64,000 nt of DNA from positions 1,178,001 to 1,242,000 of the forward strand of contig JABFGK010000002.1 of NCBI GenBank assembly GCA_013112555.1, given 5' to 3'. This document shows, piece by piece, positions 7,896 through 16,838 of this stretch. This stretch comes from Planctomycetota bacterium (GTDB lineage Bacteria; Planctomycetota; Phycisphaerae; Phycisphaerales; UBA5793). The notes beneath the pieces were generated by a model. That model made no database searches and was not told the origin of the DNA. It saw only the letters and a program-made list of their open reading frames with translations. Every line of letters begins with the position of its first letter. The stretch's first letter is position 1. The position numbers and the translations under genes are program-made.

Positions 7896-9701
7896 ATGCT
7901 GATCGGCCGTATTGGTCGTTCGCGAATCAATCTGGGGGGCTGGATCTTGTTCGACTCGATGAAATGCTCGGATGCCTTGCGGAAACTGGTTGTGCCGTCC
8001 GAGAACGACCGGACCGATGGGCTGGCAGGGCGTTGGGTGTTCGGGATGATTGTCGGTCTGGCGGTCTTGGTGGTTCTGTCAGCCGGCAGCACCGAGGCCA
8101 ACGGGCAGACGACAGGCTCGTCCACCTGGGTCGGTACGCGTGGGGCCTGGGGGCTCGCACCCGGTCGGCCGATCGTCGGCGTTCGTGAATCGTCGGGGTA
8201 TGTCACGGTCCAGCCGAAGGCCGTCGAACGGATGGTCGCAGAAGGCTCGACGGCTTCGTTTGCCGGGTACCGCCGGCGGCGCGCCGTTGCCCGATTGGCC
8301 GGGTATCGCGTGACGGCTCTGGAACATGGGCCCACCGGTCGTCAGGTGATTCGCGTCCCATTCGGCTATGACGAGCAGTTGGCTGCAGCCGAGTTGATGG
8401 CCACGGGTGATTACGAGTTTGCGGAGCCGGATTGGATCGTGTACCCGGATGCGATCTTCCAGGAACCGCAACAGCCGACGGCCACCCCGGACGATCCGTA
8501 CTTTTACAATCAGTGGCAACTTGAGGCGATGAACTGCGAGGCTGCCTGGTCGACCACGACCGGCGACCCGAGTTTCGTCGTGGCAATTTGCGATACCGGC
8601 ATTGATGAGACCCACCCCGATCTGGCAGCCAACCGGCTGACCGGCTACAACGCTGCCGATGGCGTGACCGAAGCCGAAGGCGGTGCCGTGAGTGATGTAC
8701 AAGGCCACGGCACGATGACGGCCGGCTGTGCTGCAGCCATTGGGAACAATGGTGTGGGTGTCAGTGGGACCGGTTGGGATTTGCGTCATATGACGGTCCG
8801 TGTGACCAATGCGAGTAGCGGGGCTGCGTACATGAGCGACCTGACCGCAGCGGTCATGTGGGCTGCCGACAATGGGGCCAGGGTCATTAACGTGAGTTAC
8901 AGCGGTGTTGATTCGGCAGCCGTCCAGGCAGCCGGGGCGTATGCCCGGCAGCGGGGGGCACTCGTCGTCTGGGCTGCCGGCAATGAGGCCCGCTATCTGG
9001 AGGGGGATCATCCGGACGTGATCGTGGTGGCTGCGACGGATGAGAACGATGCACCGGCCTCGTTTTCCAACTATGGGCCGCTGGTCGATTGTGCGGCGCC
9101 CGGCGTTCGGATCGTGACGACCGGACGTGGGGGCACGTATGTCTCTGCCAGCGGGACGAGTTTTTCCGCACCGTTGACAGCCGGCGCCTGTGCCATGATC
9201 TGGTCAGCCCAGTCGGACCTGACGCCGGACGACGTGGAGCAGGCCCTGTTGGCCGGTGCCGATGATGTGTACACGCCGGGTCGCGACGACCATACAGGTG
9301 TCGGCCGCGTCAACGTCGGGGAATCGGTTAATCGGGCCGGCGAATGGGCCCCGATCTATGAGCCGTACCTCACGGTGACGCCATCGTCGCCGGTGGTCGG
9401 GACGTGGTTCTATGTGACGCTGGGCGGGGCGCGCCCGGGCGATCGGGTGGGGCTGTTCTACGGCACGCACGGGACGGTCGAACCGCGTGTGGTGGCTCGC
9501 TATGGGGTGACGCTGGATCTGCGGCAGCCGCGAATCGTTGCCGGGCGAGCCATTACGGTGAACGACAACGGGCAGGCTGCCTGGCGGTTGCGCCTACGCA
9601 AAATGCGTCGTCTGCCTGCAGGAATCTGGTTCCAGGCTGTGCAGGCACATGATGACTATGCGTCGACAGTCGTCAAAATGACGCCCCAGCCTGATCAATA
9701 A
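7896..9701 (+). CDS. secreted subtilisin-like serine protease (S8) with C-terminal beta module
   Basis: About 601 aa. A hydrophobic export helix (VFGMIVGLAVLVVLSAG) sits near residues 47-63, so the true start may be the ATG at 7959. Next comes an S8-type propeptide/N-domain (YEFAEPDWIVYPDAIF) and the catalytic domain with its triad: Asp about 232 (VVAICDTGIDETHPDL), His about 271 (DVQGHGTMTAGCAAA) and Ser about 421 (ASGTSFSAPLTAGAC). The last ~115 residues (LTVTPSSPVVGTWFYVTLGG, GLFYGTHG, YGVTLDLRQPRIVAG, RLPAGIWFQAVQAHD) are the module shared with five other secreted proteins here. Expected to act outside the cytoplasm as an endopeptidase; substrate unknown. Divergent from ltaE. Confidence 0.9.
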   Translation: MLIGRIGRSRINLGGWILFDSMKCSDALRKLVVPSENDRTDGLAGRWVFGMIVGLAVLVVLSAGSTEANGQTTGSSTWVGTRGAWGLAPGRPIVGVRESSGYVTVQPKAVERMVAEGSTASFAGYRRRRAVARLAGYRVTALEHGPTGRQVIRVPFGYDEQLAAAELMATGDYEFAEPDWIVYPDAIFQEPQQPTATPDDPYFYNQWQLEAMNCEAAWSTTTGDPSFVVAICDTGIDETHPDLAANRLTGYNAADGVTEAEGGAVSDVQGHGTMTAGCAAAIGNNGVGVSGTGWDLRHMTVRVTNASSGAAYMSDLTAAVMWAADNGARVINVSYSGVDSAAVQAAGAYARQRGALVVWAAGNEARYLEGDHPDVIVVAATDENDAPASFSNYGPLVDCAAPGVRIVTTGRGGTYVSASGTSFSAPLTAGACAMIWSAQSDLTPDDVEQALLAGADDVYTPGRDDHTGVGRVNVGESVNRAGEWAPIYEPYLTVTPSSPVVGTWFYVTLGGARPGDRVGLFYGTHGTVEPRVVARYGVTLDLRQPRIVAGRAITVNDNGQAAWRLRLRKMRRLPAGIWFQAVQAHDDYASTVVKMTPQPDQ

Positions 9702-9881
9702 ACTGAGTGATGGCTCCCCTGATCGGGCATATGCCGGACTTTTTCGGGTGGACCTGCCGAGTTCCGGGTGAAATGCTTAGCCTTCGCAGACCCATCCGTC
9801 GGCCTCCTGCTGCGCTGGTGCGGCAGCCATCCCTGATTCATGCGGCGGATATCCGGTGGCAAGATGAAAGGGATCGCTCAG

Positions 9882-10502
9882 ATGGCGGATCGATTCAAGG
9901 CAGTGTTGCTGTTCGGGATGCCGGGTTCAGGCAAAGGAACGCAGGGCAAGATGCTCGGTGCGGTCCCCGGTTTCTATCACCTGGCAACCGGCGACATTTT
10001 CCGCAGCCTTGACCGCGAATCCGACCTGGGTCGTCTGTTCGTCCAATACTCCTCCAAAGGCGAACTCGTCCCGGATGATGTCACGATCAAGGTCTGGAAG
10101 CAGCATGTGGACGGCCTGATCGAGTCGAACACGTACAACCCGTCGCGCGATATGCTGCTGCTGGACGGCATGCCGCGGAGTCTGAACCAGGCTGAGGTCA
10201 TCGGGCAGTACATTGATGTCCTGCAGGTCGTGCACCTGGTGGCTCATGATGAGGACAAGATGGTCGAGCGCATGCGGCGACGGGCAGAGAAGGAAGGCCG
10301 ACACGACGACGCCAAAGTCGATGTGATTCGCAACCGGTTTTCCGTGTATCGCAATGAGACGCAGCCGGTCCTCGATCATTATGGTAGCGAACTGGTCAGC
10401 GAGATCGACGCGATCGACACGCCCGGCCGGGTGTTGCAGCAGGTGCTGACAGCGGTGCTGCCGGTGCAGGAACAGCACTTCGGCAACGCGCTGGAGGCGT
10501 GA
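9882..10502 (+). CDS. adk: adenylate kinase
   Basis: 206 aa from the ATG at 9882, which has AAAGGG nine bases upstream; in-frame ATGs at 9840 and 9864 are less well supplied. The P-loop GMPGSGKGT follows the first strand, then YHLATGDIFR, a nucleoside-monophosphate-binding segment, LLDGMPRSLNQAE (the LDGxPR signature), and RMRRRAEKEGRHDDAKV near the LID, followed by NRFSVYRNETQPVLDHY. The LID is short and lacks zinc cysteines. The enzyme balances ATP + AMP with 2 ADP. Unlike the common arrangement it is not beside secY or ribosomal genes. The ending VQEQHFGNALEA is a short extension. Confidence 0.9.
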   Translation: MADRFKAVLLFGMPGSGKGTQGKMLGAVPGFYHLATGDIFRSLDRESDLGRLFVQYSSKGELVPDDVTIKVWKQHVDGLIESNTYNPSRDMLLLDGMPRSLNQAEVIGQYIDVLQVVHLVAHDEDKMVERMRRRAEKEGRHDDAKVDVIRNRFSVYRNETQPVLDHYGSELVSEIDAIDTPGRVLQQVLTAVLPVQEQHFGNALEA

Positions 10503-10538
10503 GGGGACTGTGGTCCTCATATTCAAAGACGTCTTGCT

Positions 10539-10563
10539 GGATTCCGGCCTGCGCCGGAATGAC
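10539..10563. repeat. REP-A palindromic repeat
   Basis: GGATTCCGGCCTGCGCCGGA followed by ATGAC. It lies just behind adk and runs into a short tandem repeat. Confidence 0.8.
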
Positions 10564-10617
10564 GAAAAGTTATACCGGAACGACGAAAAGTGATACCGGT
10601 ATGACGAAGTGATATAG
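10553..10617. repeat. three degenerate ~21-bp tandem repeats
   Basis: Units resembling CCGGAaTGACGAAAAGTtATA recur three times with few changes, the first overlapping the right half of the REP-A palindrome, as if the repeat end had been copied in tandem. Confidence 0.65.
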
Positions 10618-10753
10618 GTTACGAACGTAATCGTGAGGGGTCCGCTTTATTGACGGTCAATCAAGAGGCCTGCTCGCCGTTGCGCACGGCTCGTGAATCC
10701 ACTTGCTACATTGCCGTCAGGACTCGTGCCTCGTCCTGACCTACAGACTTTAC

Positions 10754-12589
10754 TTAGTTCGTCCCCGAGAGTCGTCTGACGGTCATATCGAAGTTGCGCC
10801 CGTTCGGGCCGAGCATTTGCTTGTGCATGCCATAGACCACGAAGCCGTATACCGCTGCTGCAATACACGAGGCGACCACGAGCGTGATGCGCGAGCCGGC
10901 CACCGACTCGGACAGTGAATCCGGGATGGCTGCTTCGGGAAACACGATCGCGCGCACGGCAGTGATGGGGCTGATTGTTGCCAGCACAGCCCTGATCGGG
11001 CCGAGGGTCTTGCCGCCCGTCGAGCCGCAGAGACTGATGACGCCGGTCACAGCCACGACAATGCCGACGGCCCCGATGATGCTTGAGATCGTGCCTTTGC
11101 TCTTCAGGCTCCAGTGCAGCCCCACCATGACGGCAAACGCGGAATAGGACGTCAGAACAAGCGGGAGAATGATGACGCCCTCAGGCAGCACCATTGGCAC
11201 TTCGACGGTACTCGTGTTGGCGGTGACCGTCATCATCACGCCGGACGCCACCCCGAGGCCGTCCACGCCGATATACGCAGCCATCATGGCCAGTGTCACC
11301 GTGGGCACGGCGATCATGGGAAGCAGGAAGCTGACAATCCCGCGCATCTTGCCGCTCACATAATACGATGGCGTCAGCGGGGTCGTCAGCAGGAGATCCA
11401 GCGTCCCATCCTCACGTTCCTGGCTGATGGCAGTTGCCGAGATGTTAAGTGCTGTCAGCCCGATGATGCCGACTTCGATGGCGATCACCGAGAGGATCAT
11501 GCTGCGGGCGGTGCCGAGGCTGATGGTCTGTGTATGGATGAGCCCGATCAGTGTCATGGCAATCAGCACGCCGAGGCCGACGAACCCCCATTTTGCCACC
11601 TGTTTTCCGAGTGTATTTTGTTTCGCACTCGCCTCGCGCCAGGCGATCGGGTTGTTCCAGACACGCCGTGCCGGTCGTGCTTTGGCTGAGGCGCTGCCGG
11701 CTCGGAACAGGCGGCGATACCACGCAATCTGCCCGGTCCGTTCGCCGATGACTCGCAGAAACAGCGCCGACCAGGCAATCAGGAGTACGCTGATCACGGT
11801 GCCGAGCCAGCAGAACGTGGCAGCCGGCGCGCCGAACCACATTCGTTTGAACCACCCCAGGCTTAACTGTTCAACAGCGCTGGGGGGGTGGTAGTTGGCA
11901 TAGTTCAGCAACACCTCCAGCGTCAGAAACGGGTTCAGTGGGGTCATCATCGTGACCTGGTTCGGGGCCCCGGGTCGCAATATGCGGTCAATGGACCAGG
12001 TTAATCCGAGGTAGACGACGACACAGATATAGAAAACGAACACGGCTCGTCGGCCGGCTTGCCGGCTTACGGACAGGGCGATGGCAATCGACCCGACGAC
12101 AAGGGCAGCGATGGCGCCAATGAGGTATGACATGAAGATTGATCGACCAGGCACCCCGCCGAAGTACTGCGTGATGGCAAACAGCGGCAGGCTGCTGACC
12201 AGCAGTGCCATGATGAAGAACAAACGCCCGAACAGATTACCCAGCACCACCTGCAGTGCATTGAGGGGGGTGGTCAATAGAATGTCCCACGTTCGCGGGT
12301 TTGCTTCCTGGGCGATGGCCCCGGCCATGAACACCGGCGCGAGCAGGCAGATCATGCCGAGTTGGAGGTATGCGACCTGCTGAAATGCGGTGGCCCCGGC
12401 ACTGGCCAGTTTCTGCAGGCTCCCCTGCCCGACGCCCAGCAGGCTGATGAGCAGGGCAATGATCATGACGGCCAGGTAGCCGGACCGGATGTAGAGATGG
12501 CGCGTGCGCCGAGACCCGCCGGTGACGAGGCGCATGCAGATTGGGTTCGTGATCACGAGTCGGAGTAACCAGTTTACGATTCGTGGCAT
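10754..12589 (-). CDS. ABC-2 type transporter permease (two fused permease halves)
   Basis: About 611 aa starting MPRIVNWLLRLVITNPICMR. At least a dozen hydrophobic helices are visible. Two copies of the ABC-2 permease landmark occur: EANPRTWDILLTTPL near residue 110 and EREDGTLDLLLTTPLTPSYY near residue 390, each following a long TM helix, so the protein is a tandem duplication of the half-permease. Such permeases need an ATPase subunit, which is not in this window. The longer open frame to 13114 overlaps radA on the other strand and is not coding. The 82-bp gap to radA must hold both divergent promoters. Substrate unknown. Confidence 0.85.
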   Translation of the reverse strand: MPRIVNWLLRLVITNPICMRLVTGGSRRTRHLYIRSGYLAVMIIALLISLLGVGQGSLQKLASAGATAFQQVAYLQLGMICLLAPVFMAGAIAQEANPRTWDILLTTPLNALQVVLGNLFGRLFFIMALLVSSLPLFAITQYFGGVPGRSIFMSYLIGAIAALVVGSIAIALSVSRQAGRRAVFVFYICVVVYLGLTWSIDRILRPGAPNQVTMMTPLNPFLTLEVLLNYANYHPPSAVEQLSLGWFKRMWFGAPAATFCWLGTVISVLLIAWSALFLRVIGERTGQIAWYRRLFRAGSASAKARPARRVWNNPIAWREASAKQNTLGKQVAKWGFVGLGVLIAMTLIGLIHTQTISLGTARSMILSVIAIEVGIIGLTALNISATAISQEREDGTLDLLLTTPLTPSYYVSGKMRGIVSFLLPMIAVPTVTLAMMAAYIGVDGLGVASGVMMTVTANTSTVEVPMVLPEGVIILPLVLTSYSAFAVMVGLHWSLKSKGTISSIIGAVGIVVAVTGVISLCGSTGGKTLGPIRAVLATISPITAVRAIVFPEAAIPDSLSESVAGSRITLVVASCIAAAVYGFVVYGMHKQMLGPNGRNFDMTVRRLSGTN

Positions 12590-12671
12590 AGCAATCAGTA
12601 TACTAGTCGGGACGCGGTGAGTTGTCGGTTCCAATGGGTTTAATGCCGGGATGGCCGGACGGTGAGGAAAA

Positions 12672-14273
12672 ATGGCAGGGCAGAGAAGAAAGAAGCGGGC
12701 ATCCACGAGGTACCTGTGCCGGGAGTGCGGGGTGGTGCAGTTGCGGTGGATGGGAAAATGCCCGGACTGCAATACCTGGGATTCGCTCGAGCCCATGCCC
12801 GAGGTTCCGGCTGGGTTCGATGACGATCCGGCCTCGGACCCACATGCCGGGGTGGCCGACATATGGAGGCAGGCGATCGGGGGAACGGCCGAGGATGGCA
12901 GCGATGCCGGTGGGGCGACGGCGCCGATGCCGGTCGGGCAGGTGTCCAGCGAGTCGGCCGGCCAACGGTGGTCGTCCGGCAGCGGTGAGTTTGATCGCGT
13001 GCTGGGAGGAGGGCTGGTGCCGGGATCGGCGGTATTGATCGGCGGCGAACCCGGGATCGGGAAATCGACGCTCCTGCTGCAGGCAGCGGCCAATCTGGCC
13101 GGTTCCGGGCACACGGTGCTATATGTCAGCAGTGAGGAATCAATGGCTCAACTGCGCCGACGGGCTGACCGCCTCGGACTCAGTGAGCCGGCCGGCAAGT
13201 CGCTGCTGGTGCTTTCAGAAACGAACCTGGTCCGTATTTGTCGCCAGGCAGCGGTGGCCAAGCCGACGATGCTGGTGGTTGATTCGATCCAGATGGTGTA
13301 CCGGCCCGACGTCGAGGCCACGCCCGGCAGCGTGACGCAGATGCGAACCTGTGCGGCCGACCTGATTCATTTAGCCAAGATGAGCGGGATGGCAGTTGTT
13401 CTGATCGGCCATGTCACCAAGGAGGGTCGGCTGGCCGGGCCGCGGCTGCTTGAGCATCTGGTGGATGCGGTCCTGTATTTTGAAGGGGATGACCAGCATG
13501 CGCACCGGATCGTTCGGGCTGTGAAGAACCGGTTCGGGACGACGCTGGAGATCGGGTTGTTTGAGATGACCGGGCATGGATTGGATGAACTGCCTGACCC
13601 GGCTGCCTGTCTCGGGATGGGTGATGGTGATCCGTCCGGCGAGCATTCTCCCCTTCGGGCTGGGACTGTCGTGTTTCCCACGCTGCAGGGATCTCGGTGT
13701 TTCATGGTCGAGTTGCAGGCGCTGACGTGTACGGGGATTCTCGGGGCCGCCAAGCGGCGTGTGTCCGGGCTCGATTCGAATCGCCTGGCCGTGCTGATTG
13801 CGGTACTCGAAAAGCGGGCTGGGATGCGGCTGGCTGATCAGGATGTTTTTGTCGCATCGGCCGGCGGTTTTCGGGTGATGGAGCCGGCTGCCGACTTGGC
13901 AATCGCGTTGGCAGTGGCCGGCTCTCACATGAATCGAGCGGTCCCGTATGGGTGTGTGGCCATCGGGGAGGTTGGTCTGGACGGGCGGCTTCGGCCTGTG
14001 CCGCAGATGGAGCAGCGTGTGCGCGAGGCTGCCCGACTCGGGTATCGGCAGGCCATCGTGCCGTCGAACGACATGAACCGGGGGGGGCGAAGCGCGAGTG
14101 GGAAACGAGATGGAACCAAGAGTGATCAGCCGTCGCTGTTGACAGTGCTGCCGGCCGGCACTTTGGACGAGGCACTGTCGCTGATGGAGCCCTGCGCAGC
14201 ATCGGCACCCCCACCGTCTCCCACGCCGGTGATCAAGCGCACGACCTCTGCGAGCCAGTCCCGATCTTTCTGA
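12672..14273 (+). CDS. radA: DNA repair protein RadA (Sms)
   Basis: 533 aa. RadA is a RecA-like helicase that extends D-loops and processes branched recombination intermediates. Visible features: N-terminal C4 zinc finger (Cys16, Cys19, Cys30, Cys33: CRECG ... CPDC), Walker A GGEPGIGKST at 124-133, Walker B-like MLVVDSIQMVY, the RadA-specific KNRFG motif near 285 (VKNRFGTTLEIG), and a C-terminal Lon-protease-like domain (ASAGGFRVMEPAADLAIALAV ... GEVGLDGRLRPV). The ending after TLDEALSLM is a ~28-residue Ser/Pro-rich extension that overlaps the 3' end of the convergent gene by 148 bp. Confidence 0.95.
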   Translation: MAGQRRKKRASTRYLCRECGVVQLRWMGKCPDCNTWDSLEPMPEVPAGFDDDPASDPHAGVADIWRQAIGGTAEDGSDAGGATAPMPVGQVSSESAGQRWSSGSGEFDRVLGGGLVPGSAVLIGGEPGIGKSTLLLQAAANLAGSGHTVLYVSSEESMAQLRRRADRLGLSEPAGKSLLVLSETNLVRICRQAAVAKPTMLVVDSIQMVYRPDVEATPGSVTQMRTCAADLIHLAKMSGMAVVLIGHVTKEGRLAGPRLLEHLVDAVLYFEGDDQHAHRIVRAVKNRFGTTLEIGLFEMTGHGLDELPDPAACLGMGDGDPSGEHSPLRAGTVVFPTLQGSRCFMVELQALTCTGILGAAKRRVSGLDSNRLAVLIAVLEKRAGMRLADQDVFVASAGGFRVMEPAADLAIALAVAGSHMNRAVPYGCVAIGEVGLDGRLRPVPQMEQRVREAARLGYRQAIVPSNDMNRGGRSASGKRDGTKSDQPSLLTVLPAGTLDEALSLMEPCAASAPPPSPTPVIKRTTSASQSRSF

Positions 14274-14971
14274 CGTAGTTGCTCTCCGATGTGATAGCGA
14301 TAGCCGTCGGCTGTGATGAGAATGCTGCCGAGGCTGTCGGCTGTATCAGGTCGAGCGACGATCTCCGTGATGGTGCCTGCGGGCAGTGACCGCTCACCGA
14401 CGCGGATTCGGTATCCCCAGAGCGGCCGATGCAGGTCGATGCCGTCCCGATAGACGGTGAGCCGAGTGTGTCCGAACAGGGAATGCAAGCCTTCGACGGC
14501 AAAGACCCAGGCAGCAAACAGGAAGATCAGGGAGATGAAGCTGAGTGAGACGGCCATCATGAGCGGGTACCAGGGTGGCATTTCGGGGTCGGCCTCACTG
14601 TCGGTTGCTGCTACGGCTGCTGTTGCAGGATCGGTGGCAGGTTGAGCAGGAGTGGGAGGTGGAGCGGTTGCTGATTCGCTCTGGTTGGCCGATGGTGGTG
14701 GGGCTGTTTGGACGAGTGCTGTTGTGTCGGGTCCGGGCATGAGGCCTTGGTAGCCGAAGAAGTACCAGACTCCGAGTATGGGGATGCTGGACATCCCGAT
14801 GACGATGAGCAGGCAGATGAGCGCCCGTCGATACAGCAGGAGGCCGGCCGGCGGGAGTGTGATGACGTGCACGGCACTGTCGGGAGCACTGTCGTGTGTG
14901 ATCGGGGACTTGGCCGGGGCCGGGGGGAGGAGCAGTTGCTGCAGATTGTCGTGATGGGATGCCGAGTTCAT
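14126..14971 (-). CDS. two-TM membrane protein of unknown function, overlapping radA 3' end
   Basis: About 281 aa from the ATG at 14971 (MNSASHHDNLQQLLLPP). Two membrane helices (ALICLLIVIGMSSIPILGVW about 55-75; MMAVSLSFISLIFLFAAWVF about 140-160) flank a Pro/Ala/Thr-rich linker (SATAPPPTPAQPATDPATAA). The C-terminal domain (LTVYRDGIDLHRPLWGYRIR ... GTITEIVARPD ... ILITADGYRYHIG) looks like a PH-like beta domain of the kind found in bacterial membrane proteins; this is an impression, not a match. The last 49 codons overlap radA on the opposite strand. I do not recognise the family. Confidence 0.7.
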   Translation of the reverse strand: MNSASHHDNLQQLLLPPAPAKSPITHDSAPDSAVHVITLPPAGLLLYRRALICLLIVIGMSSIPILGVWYFFGYQGLMPGPDTTALVQTAPPPSANQSESATAPPPTPAQPATDPATAAVAATDSEADPEMPPWYPLMMAVSLSFISLIFLFAAWVFAVEGLHSLFGHTRLTVYRDGIDLHRPLWGYRIRVGERSLPAGTITEIVARPDTADSLGSILITADGYRYHIGEQLRQKDRDWLAEVVRLITGVGDGGGADAAQGSISDSASSKVPAGSTVNSDG

Positions 14972-15127
14972 GGTCCGGAATGGTAGGGGGAGGGGGGGGA
15001 CGGTGGCCGACCGGCCTCGCGGGCCATATGACTTGTTGCGGCTTGGCCGGGGTGAGTTATGAATCCCGGACAAAAGCCTGACAAACGTGGTGTGTGAGGC
15101 TAGGATGTGGCGACGAAACGGGATTTC

Positions 15128-16129
15128 ATGAGTACATCGATCAAAACAGAACAGAGACTCTCTGACGAAGATTCGCTGCTCCAGGAACTTCTGGCACAGG
15201 GACGGTTGGATGATCTTATTCCCACATGGGCTAAGGATAAGAGCACTGTCCGACGAATCGAGTCGGCTGCTCAGTCGCGCCACACCACCCACGAATTAAT
15301 CGCAGGAGATGCGCGACGTGCCTCGGCGCTGGAAGCAGCATCGGTCCATCTCGTGGTGACCTCCCCCCCTTACTGGACACTGAAGAAGTATAACGATCAC
15401 GATGACCAGCTTGGTCATGTCTCCGACTACGATGAATTCATTGAAGCGATCGACGAGGTCTGGAGGAATTGCTATCAGGCTCTTGTGCCAGGGGGGCGAC
15501 TGGTGATCAATGTTGGTGACGTGTGCTTGTCTCGCCGGAAGAACAATGGGCGCCACACCGTTGTGCCTCTGCACGCCACAATTCAGGAACGGTGCAGGGC
15601 CATCGGTTTCGACAATTTGGCACCGATCATCTGGCACAAGATTGCCAACGCGAATTATGAAGTATCCGGCGGTGGCGGATTTCTTGGTAAGCCGTATGAA
15701 CCAAACGCCGTGATTAAGAATGATATTGAATTTATTCTCATGCAGCGAAAGCCGGGCGGGTACAGGAGTCCATCCCAGCGGGCGCGACTTTTGAGCATCA
15801 TCAGCGCTGAGAACTACGGCAAGTGGTTCCGTCAGATTTGGTCCGACCTTCCGGGAACATCAAATCCTCGCCATCCGGCGCCATATCCCTCTGAATTTGC
15901 TGAGCGGATTGTTCGCATGTTCTCTTTTGTGGGTGATACTGTGTTAGACCCGTTCATGGGAAGTGGAACCACAAATCTGGCGTGCGCGCAGTGGGGTCGA
16001 AACAGCATTGGGATTGAAGTAGATCCTAGCTATTATCAGGTGGCGAAGCAGCGAGTGGTTGCTCACGGCAGCGACCTGTATTTCTCTTCCACTGTACATC
16101 TACGAGATGACGAGCATGCGGAAATTTGA
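15128..16129 (+). CDS. type II DNA methyltransferase (N6-adenine or N4-cytosine, SPPY type)
   Basis: 333 aa. The catalytic motif IV TSPPYW precedes the AdoMet-binding motif I LDPFMGSGTTNLACAQWG, which is the beta-class order. Between them lie the segments LVPGGRLVINVGDV and FLMQRKPGG-like strands (EFILMQRKPGGYRSP). The end (IGIEVDPSYYQVAKQR) is the usual last helix. Together with the overlapping downstream gene it forms a restriction-modification pair; by analogy with PaeR7I/XhoI systems the target may be CTCGAG, which is inference from the nuclease only. ATG 15128 was chosen over a GTG at 15107. Base composition is visibly more AT-rich than the flanking genes, suggesting recent transfer. Confidence 0.88.
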   Translation: MSTSIKTEQRLSDEDSLLQELLAQGRLDDLIPTWAKDKSTVRRIESAAQSRHTTHELIAGDARRASALEAASVHLVVTSPPYWTLKKYNDHDDQLGHVSDYDEFIEAIDEVWRNCYQALVPGGRLVINVGDVCLSRRKNNGRHTVVPLHATIQERCRAIGFDNLAPIIWHKIANANYEVSGGGGFLGKPYEPNAVIKNDIEFILMQRKPGGYRSPSQRARLLSIISAENYGKWFRQIWSDLPGTSNPRHPAPYPSEFAERIVRMFSFVGDTVLDPFMGSGTTNLACAQWGRNSIGIEVDPSYYQVAKQRVVAHGSDLYFSSTVHLRDDEHAEI

Positions 16130-16829
16130 TACAGACTTGCGCGACGCTGTTAAGCACTTCTGGATAACACGTCAGGCGCAGTCTGCAAAGCAGGGCCATG
16201 GGACGGGCAAAGACAAAGGCTCACGAAGTGCTGTTACCGGCGGGAAGCAAATGGACGGCTTTGTGCGCGTTGTTCGTGCCCTGCTCAGAGAGCATCAAGT
16301 GCCGGAATCGTCCATATCAACAGCCAAGGCATTAGAGTTGCCCGGGTGGTTCAGGGCTGAGAAGAAGTGGGATCTCATCATCGTACATGAGGGTGAACTA
16401 CTGGCAACAATCGAATTCAAGTCTCAAATCGGCCCATCGTTCGGCAACAATTTCAATAATCGTACCGAGGAAGCGCTGGGTAGTGCAACCGACATGTGGG
16501 CGGCTTATCGAGAAGGCGCATTCAAGCCATCGTCAAGACCGTTTCTTGGCTATCTTATGTTGCTCGAGGACTGTGTACGATCGCAGGCTCCTGTGAAGGT
16601 TGCGGAGCCTCACTTTCCCGTATTCTCCGAATTCAAAGGCGCTTCCTACAAGAGGCGCTATGAGCTGCTCATCGAAAAACTTCTGAGAGACAGGCTTTAT
16701 GATGGTGCGTGTTTGATTATGTCAAACAGTGTGGATGGCGCAAAAGGCGATTACTATGAGCCTCAATCAGAGTTCACGTTTGCCAAATTTATCGCACCAC
16801 TGTTAGCCCATGTTGTATCGAGAATATGA
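16107..16829 (+). CDS. PaeR7I/XhoI-like type II restriction endonuclease
   Basis: About 240 aa, close to PaeR7I length. The strongest signature is KWDLIIVHEGELLATIEFKS, a PD-(D/E)xK core (Asp, then Glu-Phe-Lys), followed by QIGPSFGNNFNNRTEEALGS and WAAYREGAF, the conserved block of PaeR7I-type nucleases that cut CTCGAG. The start is uncertain: ATGs at 16107 and 16116 both overlap the end of the methyltransferase gene (stop at 16127-16129), implying translational coupling so that modification precedes cutting. The gene itself contains a CTCGAG at about 16564, so self-protection by methylation would be needed. The gene ends 10 bp before the convergent FlgI-like gene. Confidence 0.88.
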   Translation: MTSMRKFDTDLRDAVKHFWITRQAQSAKQGHGTGKDKGSRSAVTGGKQMDGFVRVVRALLREHQVPESSISTAKALELPGWFRAEKKWDLIIVHEGELLATIEFKSQIGPSFGNNFNNRTEEALGSATDMWAAYREGAFKPSSRPFLGYLMLLEDCVRSQAPVKVAEPHFPVFSEFKGASYKRRYELLIEKLLRDRLYDGACLIMSNSVDGAKGDYYEPQSEFTFAKFIAPLLAHVVSRI

Positions 16830-16838
16830 ACGAGTTGC

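Noticed and set aside
10553-10617. Short tandem units as a CRISPR array
   Set aside because: Three degenerate ~21-bp units without spacers; no cas genes in the window.
12590-13114. N-terminal extension of the ABC permease frame
   Set aside because: Covers the radA promoter and zinc-finger codons on the other strand; Pro/Ser-rich and without membrane character. The ATG at 12589 begins the natural permease.
15061-15127. GTG start at 15107 for the methyltransferase
   Set aside because: Adds only seven residues without ribosome site; ATG 15128 fits the family start better.
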